Shown: positions 45,640 through 56,400 of the stretch, piece by piece | Layout: every line of letters begins with the position of its first letter | Numbering within the stretch: position 1 is the stretch's first letter | Source of the DNA: Thamnidium elegans | Lineage: Eukaryota > Mucoromycota > Mucoromycetes > Mucorales > Mucoraceae | Assembly (NCBI GenBank): GCA_025201345.1 | Contig: JAIXMG010000001.1 | Coordinates: forward strand, 1,860,001 to 1,924,000 | Reading direction: 5' to 3' | Length of the DNA: 64,000 nucleotides | The notes under the pieces: generated by a model | What the model saw: the letters and a program-made list of their open reading frames with translations, nothing else | Database searches by the model: none | What the model was told of the DNA's origin: nothing | Program-made: the position numbers and the translations under genes

Positions 45640-45782
45640 AAGAGAAAAATGGGATTTACCTTCTTATCTTGACGGCCGAGAGCCTTCTTCTTCGCTTCTT
45701 GTAGAATCCAACAGTCCTTCATGACATGGTCAACTTTATCACATACACTACAAGTGATCTTGCGAGTCTTGACGACCTTTTT
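45640..45782 (-). mobile_element. CCHC zinc-knuckle relic
   Basis: The minus strand encodes a lysine-rich stretch containing CSVCDKVDHVMKDC, a perfect C-X2-C-X4-H-X4-C zinc knuckle, followed by LQEAKKKALGRQDKK. Zinc knuckles of this kind occur in retrotransposon Gag and in some transposon or RNA-binding proteins. No neighbouring reverse transcriptase or protease was found and no start codon is visible. Read as a remnant. Confidence 0.5.
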
Positions 45783-47318
45783 TAAATTATGCGTTCACAT
45801 CAACGTCCATAGGAGACCAATCTACACTCGGTATCGCCAGTACCTTTCTTTTATTTTTCTTTTTAATCAGTAAACACCTGAAACAGATTTTTTTTTTATA
45901 AGCTGCCATAGTAAAATTTTAGACCTAATCCAAAAAAAGAAAAAAAAAGACCAATTAAATTGCAATTATTACGTCAATAGCTTTATACTCAAAAGGTCTT
46001 TATAACGAAAAAGAAACGCGTTATATATTTACACACAAAAGATCGAAAAGATCGGGTTCGTACGATCTGTTCTAATAAAATACTTGCATTGAAGTATCAA
46101 AAAAAAAAGGAAAAAAAAAAATTGAACCACAATTTGAGTTGTCATTGTTTTTGGTCGCCTATAAAAGAGGTGAAAATGATTTCAAATAGTGAGGAAGGAT
46201 AGACAACGACATGTAGGATACCTAGACCCTAGCAACTGCACTAGTTGTCCGTGGACTTAATGTGCGCGAATCTAGGCCTGACATCAGTACTAGATGTACT
46301 TCCTCTCTTTTTGATTTTAACTATTTTTTTTTTTTTTGTATGACCATTTCTGTGTGTTGTTTACGTCAAAGAATAGTGTTTATCTATTGTTACGCACTGA
46401 ATTTTCCATACTCCTCAAGTACGTAGCTCTTCTACTATTTATTTATTTAAATTATCTTTCTTGGTGCTGTCACCTACATTTTACCAAATTTATTCTTTAC
46501 TGTTACGCTATTCCATATCTATTATTATCCTGAATTATCTACCACTTTTCGTCACTTTAGACCTCTTTTCATACGTTACTATTACATTTATCCTTTATAT
46601 TTTACTACATATCCTCATATGTAAGCATTGTTACTATTCTTTTTATCTTTTATTATACTACATATATTTAATGTAGGCACTGCTACCACTACTACTTTTA
46701 TCTTTTATACTATACTACATATTTTAAATGTAGGTAACTATTATTTTATCTACGTTAGTTTAACTCCAAACAATTTTTTTTTCTTTCATAGATCAAATTT
46801 TTTAGCGTGTAATAAACAAATATCTTTTAAATATTACTATCTTTCGTAATCGACTTGTTCATAACCATATAATTTTTTCATTATATTTATTTTACTTATG
46901 AGCGGTTTCAGCGCTTATATATTTAAGCCATTATAGTTAGTTTGTCCTGTCCTGTCCTACACGTCTGAAATATATCACAATATCTTTATTCGAGTTGCAA
47001 ATAATTTTATAATCGTAGATTTAGGAAGTGTGTTGTTATAAATCAAAGAAATGGTAAAAAATAAAAGTTAACAATTAAGGGCCCCCAGGTAGTGGCAATG
47101 CTACATATCCTTTTTTTGTTTTGAGCACAAGTCCTTTTTTATTATTCTATGTGACGTCCAGCATTCGTTATGAAAATCGCTAAAAAAAAAGTAAATGTTG
47201 AATAACGATTGAGAAAGGTCTGTATAAGCTAAGCATTTAAAATATTTCATGCCAACTAGAGTGAATTGGAGAGGCAGATCGAAAAGAATCCCTCATTGCA
47301 ACTTTTAAAGGACTTTAA
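45783..47318. other. Gene-poor relic zone with degenerate repeats
   Basis: Contains about three imperfect copies of a unit of about 56 bp built on TTTTATCTTTTAT...ACTACATAT...TGTAGG (about 46580-46735) and a small CCTGT repeat near 46949. Overlapping short Phe/Tyr/Leu-rich frames here are byproducts of A+T-rich sequence. No gene supported. Confidence 0.45.
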
Positions 47319-47480
47319 GTAAAAACAGAGGAACTCCCCTACAGACAAAAAAAAATCTTGGTAGATCTGGCAGCTTCACTTATGTCGGGTATAAAAAAGA
47401 AGAACGACAAAAAGAACAACAAAAAGAACAAACAAAAAGCGTTTCCCGTTATGATTTTTACTGCTTATAAAAACAAATAA
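47319..47480 (+). pseudogene. Unidentified coding remnant
   Basis: A 53-codon open frame reads VKTEELPYRQKKILVDLAAS and then a Lys/Asn-rich tail to a stop at 47478-47480. Upstream in the same frame two stops separate further protein-like sequence (about 47255-47318). Unknown family, with no start codon at a plausible place. Confidence 0.3.
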
Positions 47481-48078
47481 AAATTATAGAATGGATTTTA
47501 TGATAAAATAGCCTTGTTTATTGTAGGGCACTTTTTTTTTTCTTTTTTTTTTTTGCATGAATCTGGTTGCTCGATTGAATATTATTGGCTTATGTTTTTA
47601 AACCAATATGTACCCCCTTATTCTACTTTAAAAAAAACGTGAACGGCATACTTCTACAGTTATTCTGGTAAAAAAAAATCCCTTTTTTAGAAATGGTTAA
47701 ATACATTGTAAGTAAAAAATATATTCATTGTCGTAGACACTTCTGGGTTATCTTTATAAAAAATAAGAGTAGTAGTATCTAATTTTATTCAAAAATAGCA
47801 TTATGTCATTTCAAAGTTCTGTCTACGGCAGTTTTAGACTTATGATTGGCCGCTACAAGTGTGTGTTGCAATGGAAATAATTAATTTTTTTTGTGCGCCG
47901 TGCGGCTATACAAAAAAGAACAATAATAAGGTACGCACGACAATCGCCTTATATACCATATAATAATATCTTTACTTTATATGTATATATGTATACGCCG
48001 AAGCTTTAGATTTTGTAAAGAAAAATATATTAAATGGCCCAACTTTTAAGTATGTATGGCATATTCAATTTTAAAACA

Positions 48079-48266
48079 TTAGAAATATTCTAGCAGTTTC
48101 GGTAAGTCGTAATCAAACTCGGGTCGCCAAAAAATCCATTTACATAAAAAACCAATACGTGTCAATCTGTGCGCTTGTCCACATGCTGCATCTTCCCCAG
48201 ATTTTGACTGGATAATACCAAAAAGTATTTTGGAACCCAGTGTTCAAAAGAGTCCACAATTTCCAT
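48079..48266 (-). pseudogene. Unidentified coding remnant with frameshift
   Basis: The minus strand first encodes MEIVDSFEHWVPKYF (from 48266), then after a frame change GIIQSKSGEDAACGQAHR, LTRIGFLCKWIFWRPEFDYD and LPKLLEYF to a stop at 48079-48081. The two frames together read as one protein C-terminus. I do not recognise the family. The break suggests a dead copy of a lineage-specific or transposon-borne gene. Confidence 0.45.
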
Positions 48267-48934
48267 TATTGTTTTTTATTAAAAACTTATTTTTTAAATA
48301 AAGATGATGTTTGCACGTTATGATTGATATTAGAGTATAGTAAGCAAAACAAAATAAAAATATCTGCTCGAAATACTGGAACCTATTTGTAATCATGAAT
48401 TTCTTTGGTTAAAAACGAGTATTTTACACGAGATTGAAAAAAAAAAAAAGAATTAAATTGCCATGGTTATCTACAAACTAAAAATGTATACCTATAAACT
48501 AATGATTGACCTGACAACCATGATTTAAACTTTTTCGGCCGATCAATTTGAAAGGTATTTAATACATTTAAAAAAAAATGAGTATTCGGCTAAAGTGGTT
48601 TAACAATTATTTGTTAAAAAATAAATGATTTATATGCGTGTATATGTGTATGTGGTACAATGGAAAGCAACGGCTAAAATCATGTCATTAATATTAAGGA
48701 CAACATGAGCTCAGGTTTTACTATCAACCATTTAAAATCTTTTTTTATATATATCACGCTGGGTAATTGTATCAAAAATCAAAGTAGTAGATAAGGTAGT
48801 TTTTTTTTTTCTTTCTGTGCTTGAATCATATACCAATCAAAATAAAGCTTTACTTTTTCACTATAAATTTAAACTTTTACAATTTTTTTTTTTTATATTT
48901 TCATCATCTTTTTTTTTCATAAACATCAAAAACA
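48267..48934. other. Upstream region of PHO88
   Basis: A+T-rich sequence, with pyrimidine-rich patches (about 48800-48825 and 48880-48920) just 5' of the next start, as is common for promoters of well-expressed fungal genes. Nothing else recognised. Confidence 0.5.
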
Positions 48935-49766
48935 ATGGGCTCACCTAGTATTCTTACCAACCCCATGTTTAACATGGGTTTCCTTTTGGTCTCCATGCAA
49001 TTAGCAAAGAAAATCGATTGGGAGGATCCTAATGTTTTAACTTATGCCAGAATTGGTTATTTCAGTGCTCAAGTTCTTGTTGTTGCCTTAGCATATGGTT
49101 TGATTACTCTCATCAGAAAGAAGAACGGTAAGTTATCTCAATACACTTTGTGTGTGTGTGTGTGTTTATGTGTGTGCGCGTGCGTGTGGTTTCTTACAAA
49201 AGAAAAGTTAAAACGTGTACACGTTATTCTTTCTTTTTGCACTTTTTTTTTTTTTTTTCTCATGGATGAGATTAGAAAGTCAAAGAATTTTTTTTTTTCT
49301 ATTGCAATTTTTTTTTTTCGTAATGCGTCATATTAATGGAGTTTTTATAGATACTACTGTTTTGACATATAACGCACCCGCCAAGTCTAGTTTAACTGGT
49401 GGTGGTTCCGCTCCCGAAACTATTACTACTACTGTTAGAGATTATGATGTTGATCAAGTCAAGCAATTCATTCAATCTACCATGACCTCTGTCCTTATTA
49501 TCTCTGTTATGCATTTCCAATTCAAGTTTACTCAACCTCTCTTGATGCAATCTATTATGCCCATCAAGAATTTGCTTACTCATAAGGAAGCTTTGATTCA
49601 TTTGTGGGGTGATGCACCTGAAGGTGGTCTTGCCAGACCTTTCGTTGCTGAAAACCCATTGGCTGCTATCACTGGTATGTTCGGTGGTAACACTGATGCT
49701 CCTGCTGACGCTGCTGCCGATACTGCTGCTGCTCCTGCCGTTGCTGAGAAGTCCAAGAAGAATTAA
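48935..49766 (+). CDS. PHO88: Pho88/SND3 ER membrane protein
   Basis: ER membrane protein, first linked to phosphate uptake in yeast and now known as SND3, part of the SRP-independent targeting route. Two exons, 48935-49127 and 49351-49766, joined in phase 1, give 202 aa. A membrane segment covers about 9-25 and another about 46-62 (QVLVVALAYGLITLIRKKN). Pho88 landmarks are IDWEDPNVLTYARIGYFSAQ, TTTVRDYDVDQVKQFIQS, VMHFQFKFTQPLLMQSIMPI and KEALIHLWGDAPEGGLARPF. The C-terminus is Ala/Asp-rich with SKKN at the end. The ATG context (aacaATGGGC) is good. The 223-nt intron is long for this window and carries GT and poly-T tracts. Confidence 0.93.
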
Positions 49767-50327
49767 AAAAAGATATATTTTTCATTTTAACATATATAAA
49801 AAAAGTGCACATACAAATTACTTGAAGGGTTAGAATATTTGTACAGTCAGAAATTAATTTACTCTTTTATTATTCTTTATTTTCATTAAAAGCACAACTC
49901 AAAATTCTAATATTTATCTATTTTATTTTTCTTTTTATGACTAAATTTGGAGAAATATGAAATGTCTTTTTCTATACACGTTAATTTAGGGGAAATTCTT
50001 GATACACGGTCAATTGTAATTATGACACTTTTAGGATGCCTATAAAAGAACTAGCCCACATTTATGAAGATTACAAATTATAAAAAGACTAGCTACCGGC
50101 GACAGTTTGAATATATGTATATAGTACAGGAGGGATGAACTTGCTGTATTTTTATTCCTTTTTTTTTTTTTTTGTCCTTCATATCATAGTGCAAGTGTAA
50201 TATAATATAAGATTGATGGTATACGAAGGAAAAATAGATAAGAAAAAAATGAGTACAAGTGAAATAAACAAAATTAATAAATAAGAGTGAGGGGGGTAAG
50301 GAGCTTTAGAGTAGTCTATCAAGAAAT
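49767..50327. other. Convergent intergenic region PHO88/CDF gene
   Basis: A+T-rich spacer between two gene ends with a poly-T tract near 50159-50173. No gene recognised. Confidence 0.5.
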
Positions 50328-50334
50328 CTAACGG

Positions 50335-50368
<34 letters not shown>

Positions 50369-51899
50369 CTTCTTTTTTTAAAGAAGCGTCTTCTAAATAT
50401 ATCAGAACATTTTGAACATTTTCACAATTACTTTTAACCGAAGACCGAACTTGTTCTTCTAATTGATGAGCCTTACGCATGGTCATGGTAGAATTTAACC
50501 GTAATACCAGGTCAACCTGATTAAATGGTCCTTGTTTACGTCCACGAACTGAATGAAAGTCAATTAAATCTAATTCGGTGTCTTTTACTTGATCAATAGC
50601 CGATGTAATCGAATTTAGTTCCTCTGGTGTGATTCCCTTATCCATTAACTCTTTAATTGACGATCCAAGTATACCAACACTGCTTTTAACAAGCATCATA
50701 GATACAACTATACCACCCAATGGATCCAAAACTGGCATACCCGCGTAGCTACCAACAATTGCCACTAACGCTACTGCACTGGAATAAGCGTCGGATCGAT
50801 GATGCCTAATATTCTATTTTTGTCAGTATAATTGACCTCTTCGGTATTGTAACTATATTTTTTTTTTACCATGCATTAGCTATCAATACTTCACTTCTCT
50901 CCGAAACACCGACTTTAATAGCTATAATAATAATGAGTTAAAAAAATGAAAAAATAGCCAATTAATAATACTTACTCGCTCTGTATAACCATTCCTTAAT
51001 AATAACACTAGCTAAAGCAAACCAAGCGGCATTAGGATCCAAAACTCCACCGTGTCCTTGTGTAGTGAGGGAAGGAGCAGATTCTGCTGCGTTTGTAGTT
51101 GTGACAGCTGCTACAGTTGCAGTCGTATCGGATACAAATAAAGAAGAAGTTTGAAGTGTCTGCAATAATAAATCAAATGAGTGCCAACCAATTCCAACTG
51201 CACCTACTAATAACAATGACGAAACTGTTACTGATCCAACTGTTTCGAATTTACCTGCAAATAATAATAATAATCAAGTTAGCCTTGTATTACGCTAATT
51301 TCAAAAAAAACATCGTACCATATCCGTACGGGTAAATACTGTCCGCGGGTTTTCGAGACATTTTAAATGTATAAAGCGTAACAAAATCACTTAATAAATC
51401 TAAGACACACAAGTTGTGGATTAATTATTACTACCAAAAAAAACAATGTTTGTTATTTTACCACTAAAAGAATGGAATGCTTCAGCTAATAATGAAGCAG
51501 AATTCATTACCCTAAAAAAATTATCGTTTTAGTTATTTAATCAAGATAACACAGTTTTTTTTTATTTACATACCAACCTGCTACACCTTTTGTTATAGTT
51601 AAACCAACGTTCGAAGCCAACCCAATTACTGTAATTCTTGTGCCTCTTTTACTGGAAGACTTTAACGAATTGATAAGATCGGCGTCGTGATGATGGTGTC
51701 CGTGCGATCCATGTTGTCGGATACCTCCCAAAAAAAGGGGCGCAAGTTTAGTGTATTGGGGTCTAGTATAAACCGAAGGCCGTGTAAGGACTGGTTTGGT
51801 GTTAAAAACACTAGCACAAGTTCCGTGCGAGAGATGACGGACGCTTCTTACAGTAGGTAATAAACGCGTACTAGAAAGTACTTTATGACCTAGAAACAT
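50328..51899 (-). CDS. Mitochondrial cation diffusion facilitator (MMT-like)
   Basis: CDF-family metal/proton antiporter. Six minus-strand exons, 51574-51899, 51462-51511, 51319-51399, 50976-51254, 50870-50921 and 50328-50805, give 421 aa. The N-terminus is Arg/Ser-rich without acids (MFLGHKVLSSTRLLPTVRSV), as in a mitochondrial presequence. A GSHGHHHHDAD metal-binding patch follows. CDF motifs are NSASLLAEAFHSFSDLLSD (first metal site, with HSFSD) and ANAWHHRSDAYSSAVAL (HHRSD, second half of the site), with membrane helices between. The C-terminal cytosolic-type domain contains LDLIDFHSVRGRKQG. The protein ends in 11 His and an Arg. Closest known types are yeast Mmt1/Mmt2 (mitochondrial iron export) and animal SLC30A9. 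Which metal is moved is not shown. Confidence 0.87.
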
Positions 51900-52135
51900 T
51901 CTCGTTTTTATTTTATTGTCAGATGGTTTACAAAAGAGAAAAAAAAAAGAAGAAGATAAAAGTGCAAGTACAACAACCTATTTGGGATCGCATTAAATAG
52001 TTTTCCAAAAAAAAAAAAAAAAAAAAAAAAAACCACGACAGTGACTGGTTTTAACTAAAATTAGATTGTAAGTATTCTTCTGTTTCTCTTTTCCTCTTCT
52101 TTTCCCTAGTTCTTTTACAAAAAATATATATATAC

Positions 52136-52991
52136 ATGAATACGGTCGTACAGTATTGGCTAAAAACATCTACTTATAACACTGTAGTTGGTGTATATAG
52201 TGCACTTCCCTTTGTCATGGCACCAGTTTTATTTTTTATTGACGCACCTTACGGTACACAACTTTAATACCAGCAACTTTTTTTTTTTTTTTTTACTAAA
52301 ATTAGCATTATTAGGTAGATTTGCGGGTACACTCGGTGCTAACTTCAGCTTGCCCGGTAAAGCGAGCTGGTTTATAATGGAAGCTGTATCCCCACTCTTA
52401 TTTCTCTCGTCTGTTATTCTCACAAGACCAACCTGGACCCCCTTCCAAATGATTTTAACATCAGCGTGGTTAGTACATTACGTAAATAGAAGTATCATTT
52501 ATCCGTTACGTGCTACATCTATGGCCCCAATTCACATACTCGCTGTTGTATCCGCAGTTGTTTTTAATGGTCTTAATGGTTATACAAATGGTATATGGGT
52601 TGGTCGTCATAGTAACTCCGTCTATCAATTCAAGTTTTGGTTTGGTATTGGGTTATGGGCTGCTGGATTTGTATCAAATATTTACCATGATACGTTGCTT
52701 TTCAAGTTACGCAAAAAGTCAATTGATAAAAACACGAGTGATAAAAAGAAGAGGTATTCAATTCCATACGGTGGGTTGTACAATTATATTAGTTGTCCGA
52801 ATTACTTTAGTGAATCTATGGAATGGATTGGATATGCCATTGCAGCTCATTCTAGTTTACCTGCCTATATTTTTGTTATGGCAACGGTATCCAATTTGTT
52901 TCCTAGAGCTATACGTACACATGGATGGTATAAAGATACCTTTAAAGATTACCCCAAATCAAGAAAAGCAGTTATACCTTATATATATTAA
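52136..52991 (+). CDS. Steroid 5-alpha-reductase family enzyme
   Basis: Membrane NADPH-dependent 3-oxo-5-alpha-steroid 4-dehydrogenase-type protein. Two exons, 52136-52253 and 52306-52991, joined in phase 1, give 267 aa, similar to animal SRD5A1 (about 259 aa). Several hydrophobic helices span the length. The C-terminal signature is strong: SIPYGGLYNYISCPNYFSES, MEWIGYAIAAHS, THGWYKDTFKDYPKSRKAVI and the final PYIY, matching the NADPH-binding end of the family. LVHYVNRSIIYPLR is the other conserved block. The natural fungal substrate is not known. An enoyl reduction of a lipid or sterol is the reasonable guess. It is tail to tail with the next gene, 21 nt between stops. Confidence 0.88.
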
Positions 52992-53012
52992 TGAAATAAT
53001 AAAAAATGTTCT

Positions 53013-54068
53013 TTATTTCGTTTTTGTATCTTTGTTTTGTAATTTCCTTTCAGTTACATAATGATTCCACATATCTCTAATAGCTCTTCTTGAGCCTAAT
53101 TCCTTTTTTGTTTCGATCATATTACCATTATATTTTGTACAAACTTCATATACTTGATGTTGTTCTTCGGGGGTCCAAGGAGACCTATCGATATTGGGAG
53201 CCAAAATATTTCTGTAATGTTGTGAGATGTGACGTGCGGTACGATCACTACCAATAACTTTAGCAACAACAGCAAAATTTTCACCATATTTTGAAACTGC
53301 CTCCAAGATCTTTTCATCTTCGTCAGGCGAGAAGCGACCTTTTTTATTCGAAGTCATTTGCCAACGCCAGCGTTCCAAACACTGTCTTCTAGTTCTAGAA
53401 CCCATCATTATAGCCACCTTGTCTAAATTATTTTCACCATATCGACTGATCAATTGTTCCAATTTTGCTGATTCTTCTTGTGTCCAGCGTCCAAATTTGG
53501 TTGCAGGGTTTAAAGAATAAATGTATTTTTGTTTAATCAAAAACATGGGACGATTAGGTAAAGCTTTTCGAATCTCTTCCCAATTATCAACTTCGTCTGG
53601 GCTTTTACCTTTAGCCGATTCTCTCAACACCTTAAGTTCTTCTTCGGACCATGGTCCTCTTCCCTTTTCGTCGGTTAGTAAACTGTAACGGTTCATTAAA
53701 GTACTGGCAGGCCTGTCAATAAAGAATTTGGAAATAAAGGTCCAACGTTTACCATGCTCTTCAACAAGTCGTAATAATTTTTTATCTTCTTCTTCTAACC
53801 AAAGACAACGTGGGCGTAAAGAAGAAGCTACTTCGATTTTTAAAGCTTCTTTACGAAGTAATTCAGAAGGACTCAAGTTGGCGTGGAATTTTTCGTTGTT
53901 CTCTGGTATTTCAAGTTTGGGATTCTTCACATTTGGCTTCACTGCTGTATTATAAAATAACCGAGGTGTCAAATTCAATAAAGCAACGCGCTTACATAAC
54001 AGCGATATATTTTGTTGTTGAGCATTTAACCTCGGAATCAATAACGATCTAGACACTAATTTTAACAT
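53013..54068 (-). CDS. Multi-Myb-repeat protein, possibly mitochondrial
   Basis: Single exon of 351 aa. At least five tandem SANT/Myb-like repeats: RCLWLEEEDKKLLRLVEEHG, RGPWSEEELKVLRESAKG, FGRWTQEESAKLEQLISRYG, KGRFSPDEDEKILEAVSKYG and RSPWTPEEQHQVYEVCTKYN, each followed by an R-x-x-x-W/Y helix-3 region such as SRTRRQCLERWRWQM and DRTARHISQHYRNIL. This layout usually means sequence-specific DNA binding. The N-terminus (MLKLVSRSLLIPRLNAQQQN) is basic, lacks acids and is followed by Ser/Asn/Leu-rich sequence with RLFYNTAV, which looks like a mitochondrial presequence. A role on mitochondrial DNA is therefore a possibility, but localisation is inference. Confidence 0.8.
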   Translation of the reverse strand: MLKLVSRSLLIPRLNAQQQNISLLCKRVALLNLTPRLFYNTAVKPNVKNPKLEIPENNEKFHANLSPSELLRKEALKIEVASSLRPRCLWLEEEDKKLLRLVEEHGKRWTFISKFFIDRPASTLMNRYSLLTDEKGRGPWSEEELKVLRESAKGKSPDEVDNWEEIRKALPNRPMFLIKQKYIYSLNPATKFGRWTQEESAKLEQLISRYGENNLDKVAIMMGSRTRRQCLERWRWQMTSNKKGRFSPDEDEKILEAVSKYGENFAVVAKVIGSDRTARHISQHYRNILAPNIDRSPWTPEEQHQVYEVCTKYNGNMIETKKELGSRRAIRDMWNHYVTERKLQNKDTKTK

Positions 54069-54242
54069 TTTCGTTTTTGTTTAAAAGAAAACCTGAAAAA
54101 GAAATTTTTCTCCATTTATAATTTAGCCAATGAAAAAAAAAACATATCCGCCAAAAAAAAAAAAAAAAAAAAAAAAGATGTTTTTTTTTACTTTTACAAA
54201 ATAAAACGGTTAATAAAACCAATGCTTGATATTACATTAAAG

Positions 54243-54292
<50 letters not shown>

Positions 54293-54425
54293 AGTTAAAA
54301 AGGTTATACTTATAAACCCTGATGTCAAGTAAAAAAAACGTTTCCGCTAACGTAAGATGATTGGTCCAAAAACTTAATTTTGACAGAAAGAATGTAATTT
54401 TATTTTTTTAAAAAAAAGGTACACA
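54069..54425. other. Spacer with two poly-A tracts
   Basis: Contains A runs near 54155-54176 and 54246-54290 (about 45 nt). Lies 5' of the multi-Myb gene and 3' of the Ctr-like gene. No gene recognised. Confidence 0.55.
54246..54290. repeat. Poly-A tract, about 45 nt
   Basis: Uninterrupted A run directly visible. Confidence 0.85.
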
Positions 54426-55166
54426 TTATGATTCACTGCTTATAACTATCTTTGGTATATTATACTCCTTTATTTGCGCTCCTCTATCATGTTCATCTTC
54501 TTCATCGTCATCCATATCACCAGTTTGAGCAATTATCGATAGGTCGCTATATCCTTTATTCCGAAGCTTTTTTAACGAACCACTATTATAAAAAAAAACA
54601 ATTAGTCCTAGTGTACAATAAGTAGTTTTGCCTCAACCTACGTTTTATTAGTACTACTTGATTTAATTAATTCAACCACTAACTGAGATAGAGTAAGAGA
54701 AGATACCTAACACGACAGAAATAAATATATATTTATATAACTTATTATGTAAAACGATATGTATACACATACCACAGTTATGAACAGGCCCGTATTAAAA
54801 TACATGACTACAAGCATATACAAAAGCCTCAATGTTGTAGCAATACCATACAAGACTGTACGAATAACAATATAATAGATACGTTCACCGATTGAACTAT
54901 TTATCAGCTCCTCACTTGGTTTATTGAACCTATTATCTAACGAGTATGTAATCCCTCTTTCTAACGCACACATAATTGCAATCAGTATATACGCTGTAGC
55001 TAATTCAGTACTTTCATTTAACGATAGTGGTTCAAATAAAAGATGAAGCTCTCGATTGTCTAATTTTTAAAGAGTGAATATTGTATTACATCGTCATATA
55101 TCGTCATATGCTGTTATTCGCTTTTTTTTTTTTACCGCTATGAAACCATTTTTTACCGTTTTCCAT
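54426..55166 (-). CDS. Ctr-family copper transporter-like protein
   Basis: Four minus-strand exons, 55136-55166, 54773-55059, 54642-54706 and 54426-54582, all in phase, give 179 aa. The short N-terminus MENGKKWFHSGDNRELHLLF and EPLSLNES fit the Ctr opening (W-F-H, then helix 1: TELATAYILIAIMCALERGI). Helix 2 contains TLRLLYMLVVMYFNTGLFIT, including the MxxxM copper-gating motif of Ctr proteins. The third helix is weak and lacks an obvious GxxxG. The tail is acidic (GDMDDDEEDEHD). Few extracellular Met motifs are present, so this resembles intracellular or vacuolar Ctr members. It shows up only after splicing. I rate family assignment as likely, not certain. Confidence 0.65.
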
Positions 55167-55191
55167 GATTAAATGTTGTAATAGAAAGAAT

Positions 55192-55236
<45 letters not shown>

Positions 55237-56400
55237 AGGTTCATTTTATATCGTTAATTGGCTTATATATCCTACCTAAAGGGCGCGTATATCCTGGGTG
55301 TCCTTAGCTTTTACTACGGAATTTTTTTTTTTTTTTTTTTTTTTTGGACAATTCTTAACGCACTATCAAATGAAAATATGATATTTCATTTTTTTTTTCT
55401 TAGTACACTTTGTGAGTGTCTGTTGCATTGCTAATAAACAGAATATTATTCAATACCCTTATAATGTGAAGCGAACAAGCTATATCTTTATTTGTGCGTG
55501 GTGTCTTTGGATAAATTAACCAACACGTGTAATAGATCCTACTTATAATTATCATCATCATACTACCGTCATAGCATACAATATCTAATATAAATACGGA
55601 TATAAATTAATAGACATTCCATCCCATCAAGTTTATTACAATTATGTGAAATCTATTTAAACACTGTCGGTATCCCTTTAAATAGTACATATTTTGTGAA
55701 AGAGTAGGTGTTCAACGCTAACTTGTAAACATCGGATACCAACTGTTTGAGCCTTGTACTACAAATTGGTTTCCTTCGTATGCCTTCAATAGATTATTTG
55801 GTTGTAATTACTCTGATTTCATTTTTCTGTTAACCCGAAATATTGGCTAACGAGAAAGCATATCTTAATACATGTCTCCACTTTTGACAACCATGTTTTA
55901 GGTTTTCTTCTTTAGAGGAAAATGTCAATTGATACTGTCAACTTGTTACAAAAAAAAAAATGGGAAAGGGATATATATATGTATATATTTAAAAAAGCAG
56001 CCATCCATTTATTGGAACGCGAACCTTTGTCTTACAAAAAACTTTCATAAAATATAGTCATAAAAAAAGATATGCGTTACGAAAGACTATTACGGTTAAA
56101 GAGTGAATTCTCGTTTCTTTTATCTGTTAACAAAAAATGGTCTTTTTGGTTCAAATGCATTAACATGTCAAGTTGTACAAACGTGTTTGAAGTGCAGCCA
56201 TAAATTAAATAATTCTGATGACGCACAAAAAAAAAAGGTAAAAAAACGAAAAAAGTATATTATTCTTTTTTTTTATTTCATCATCATCTCGACACAATGG
56301 TAAAAACTTTTTTATTTAAATATATAAAAACATCTCTGTAATCCAATCTATAAAACTAATATATATTTTATTAAAAAAAAAAAAAAAAAAACGACAGGGT
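55167..56400. other. Divergent spacer Ctr-like gene/SEC27
   Basis: About 1.2 kb with a poly-A tract (about 55195-55234), a poly-T tract (about 55322-55345) and A runs near 56372-56391. Short frames near 56070-56300 are interrupted and lack support. Contains the presumed promoters of both flanking genes. Confidence 0.5.

Noticed and set aside
46336..46849. Three overlapping Tyr/Leu/Phe-rich frames
   Set aside because: They coincide with degenerate TTTTATCTTTTAT...TACATAT repeats and shift frame from copy to copy.
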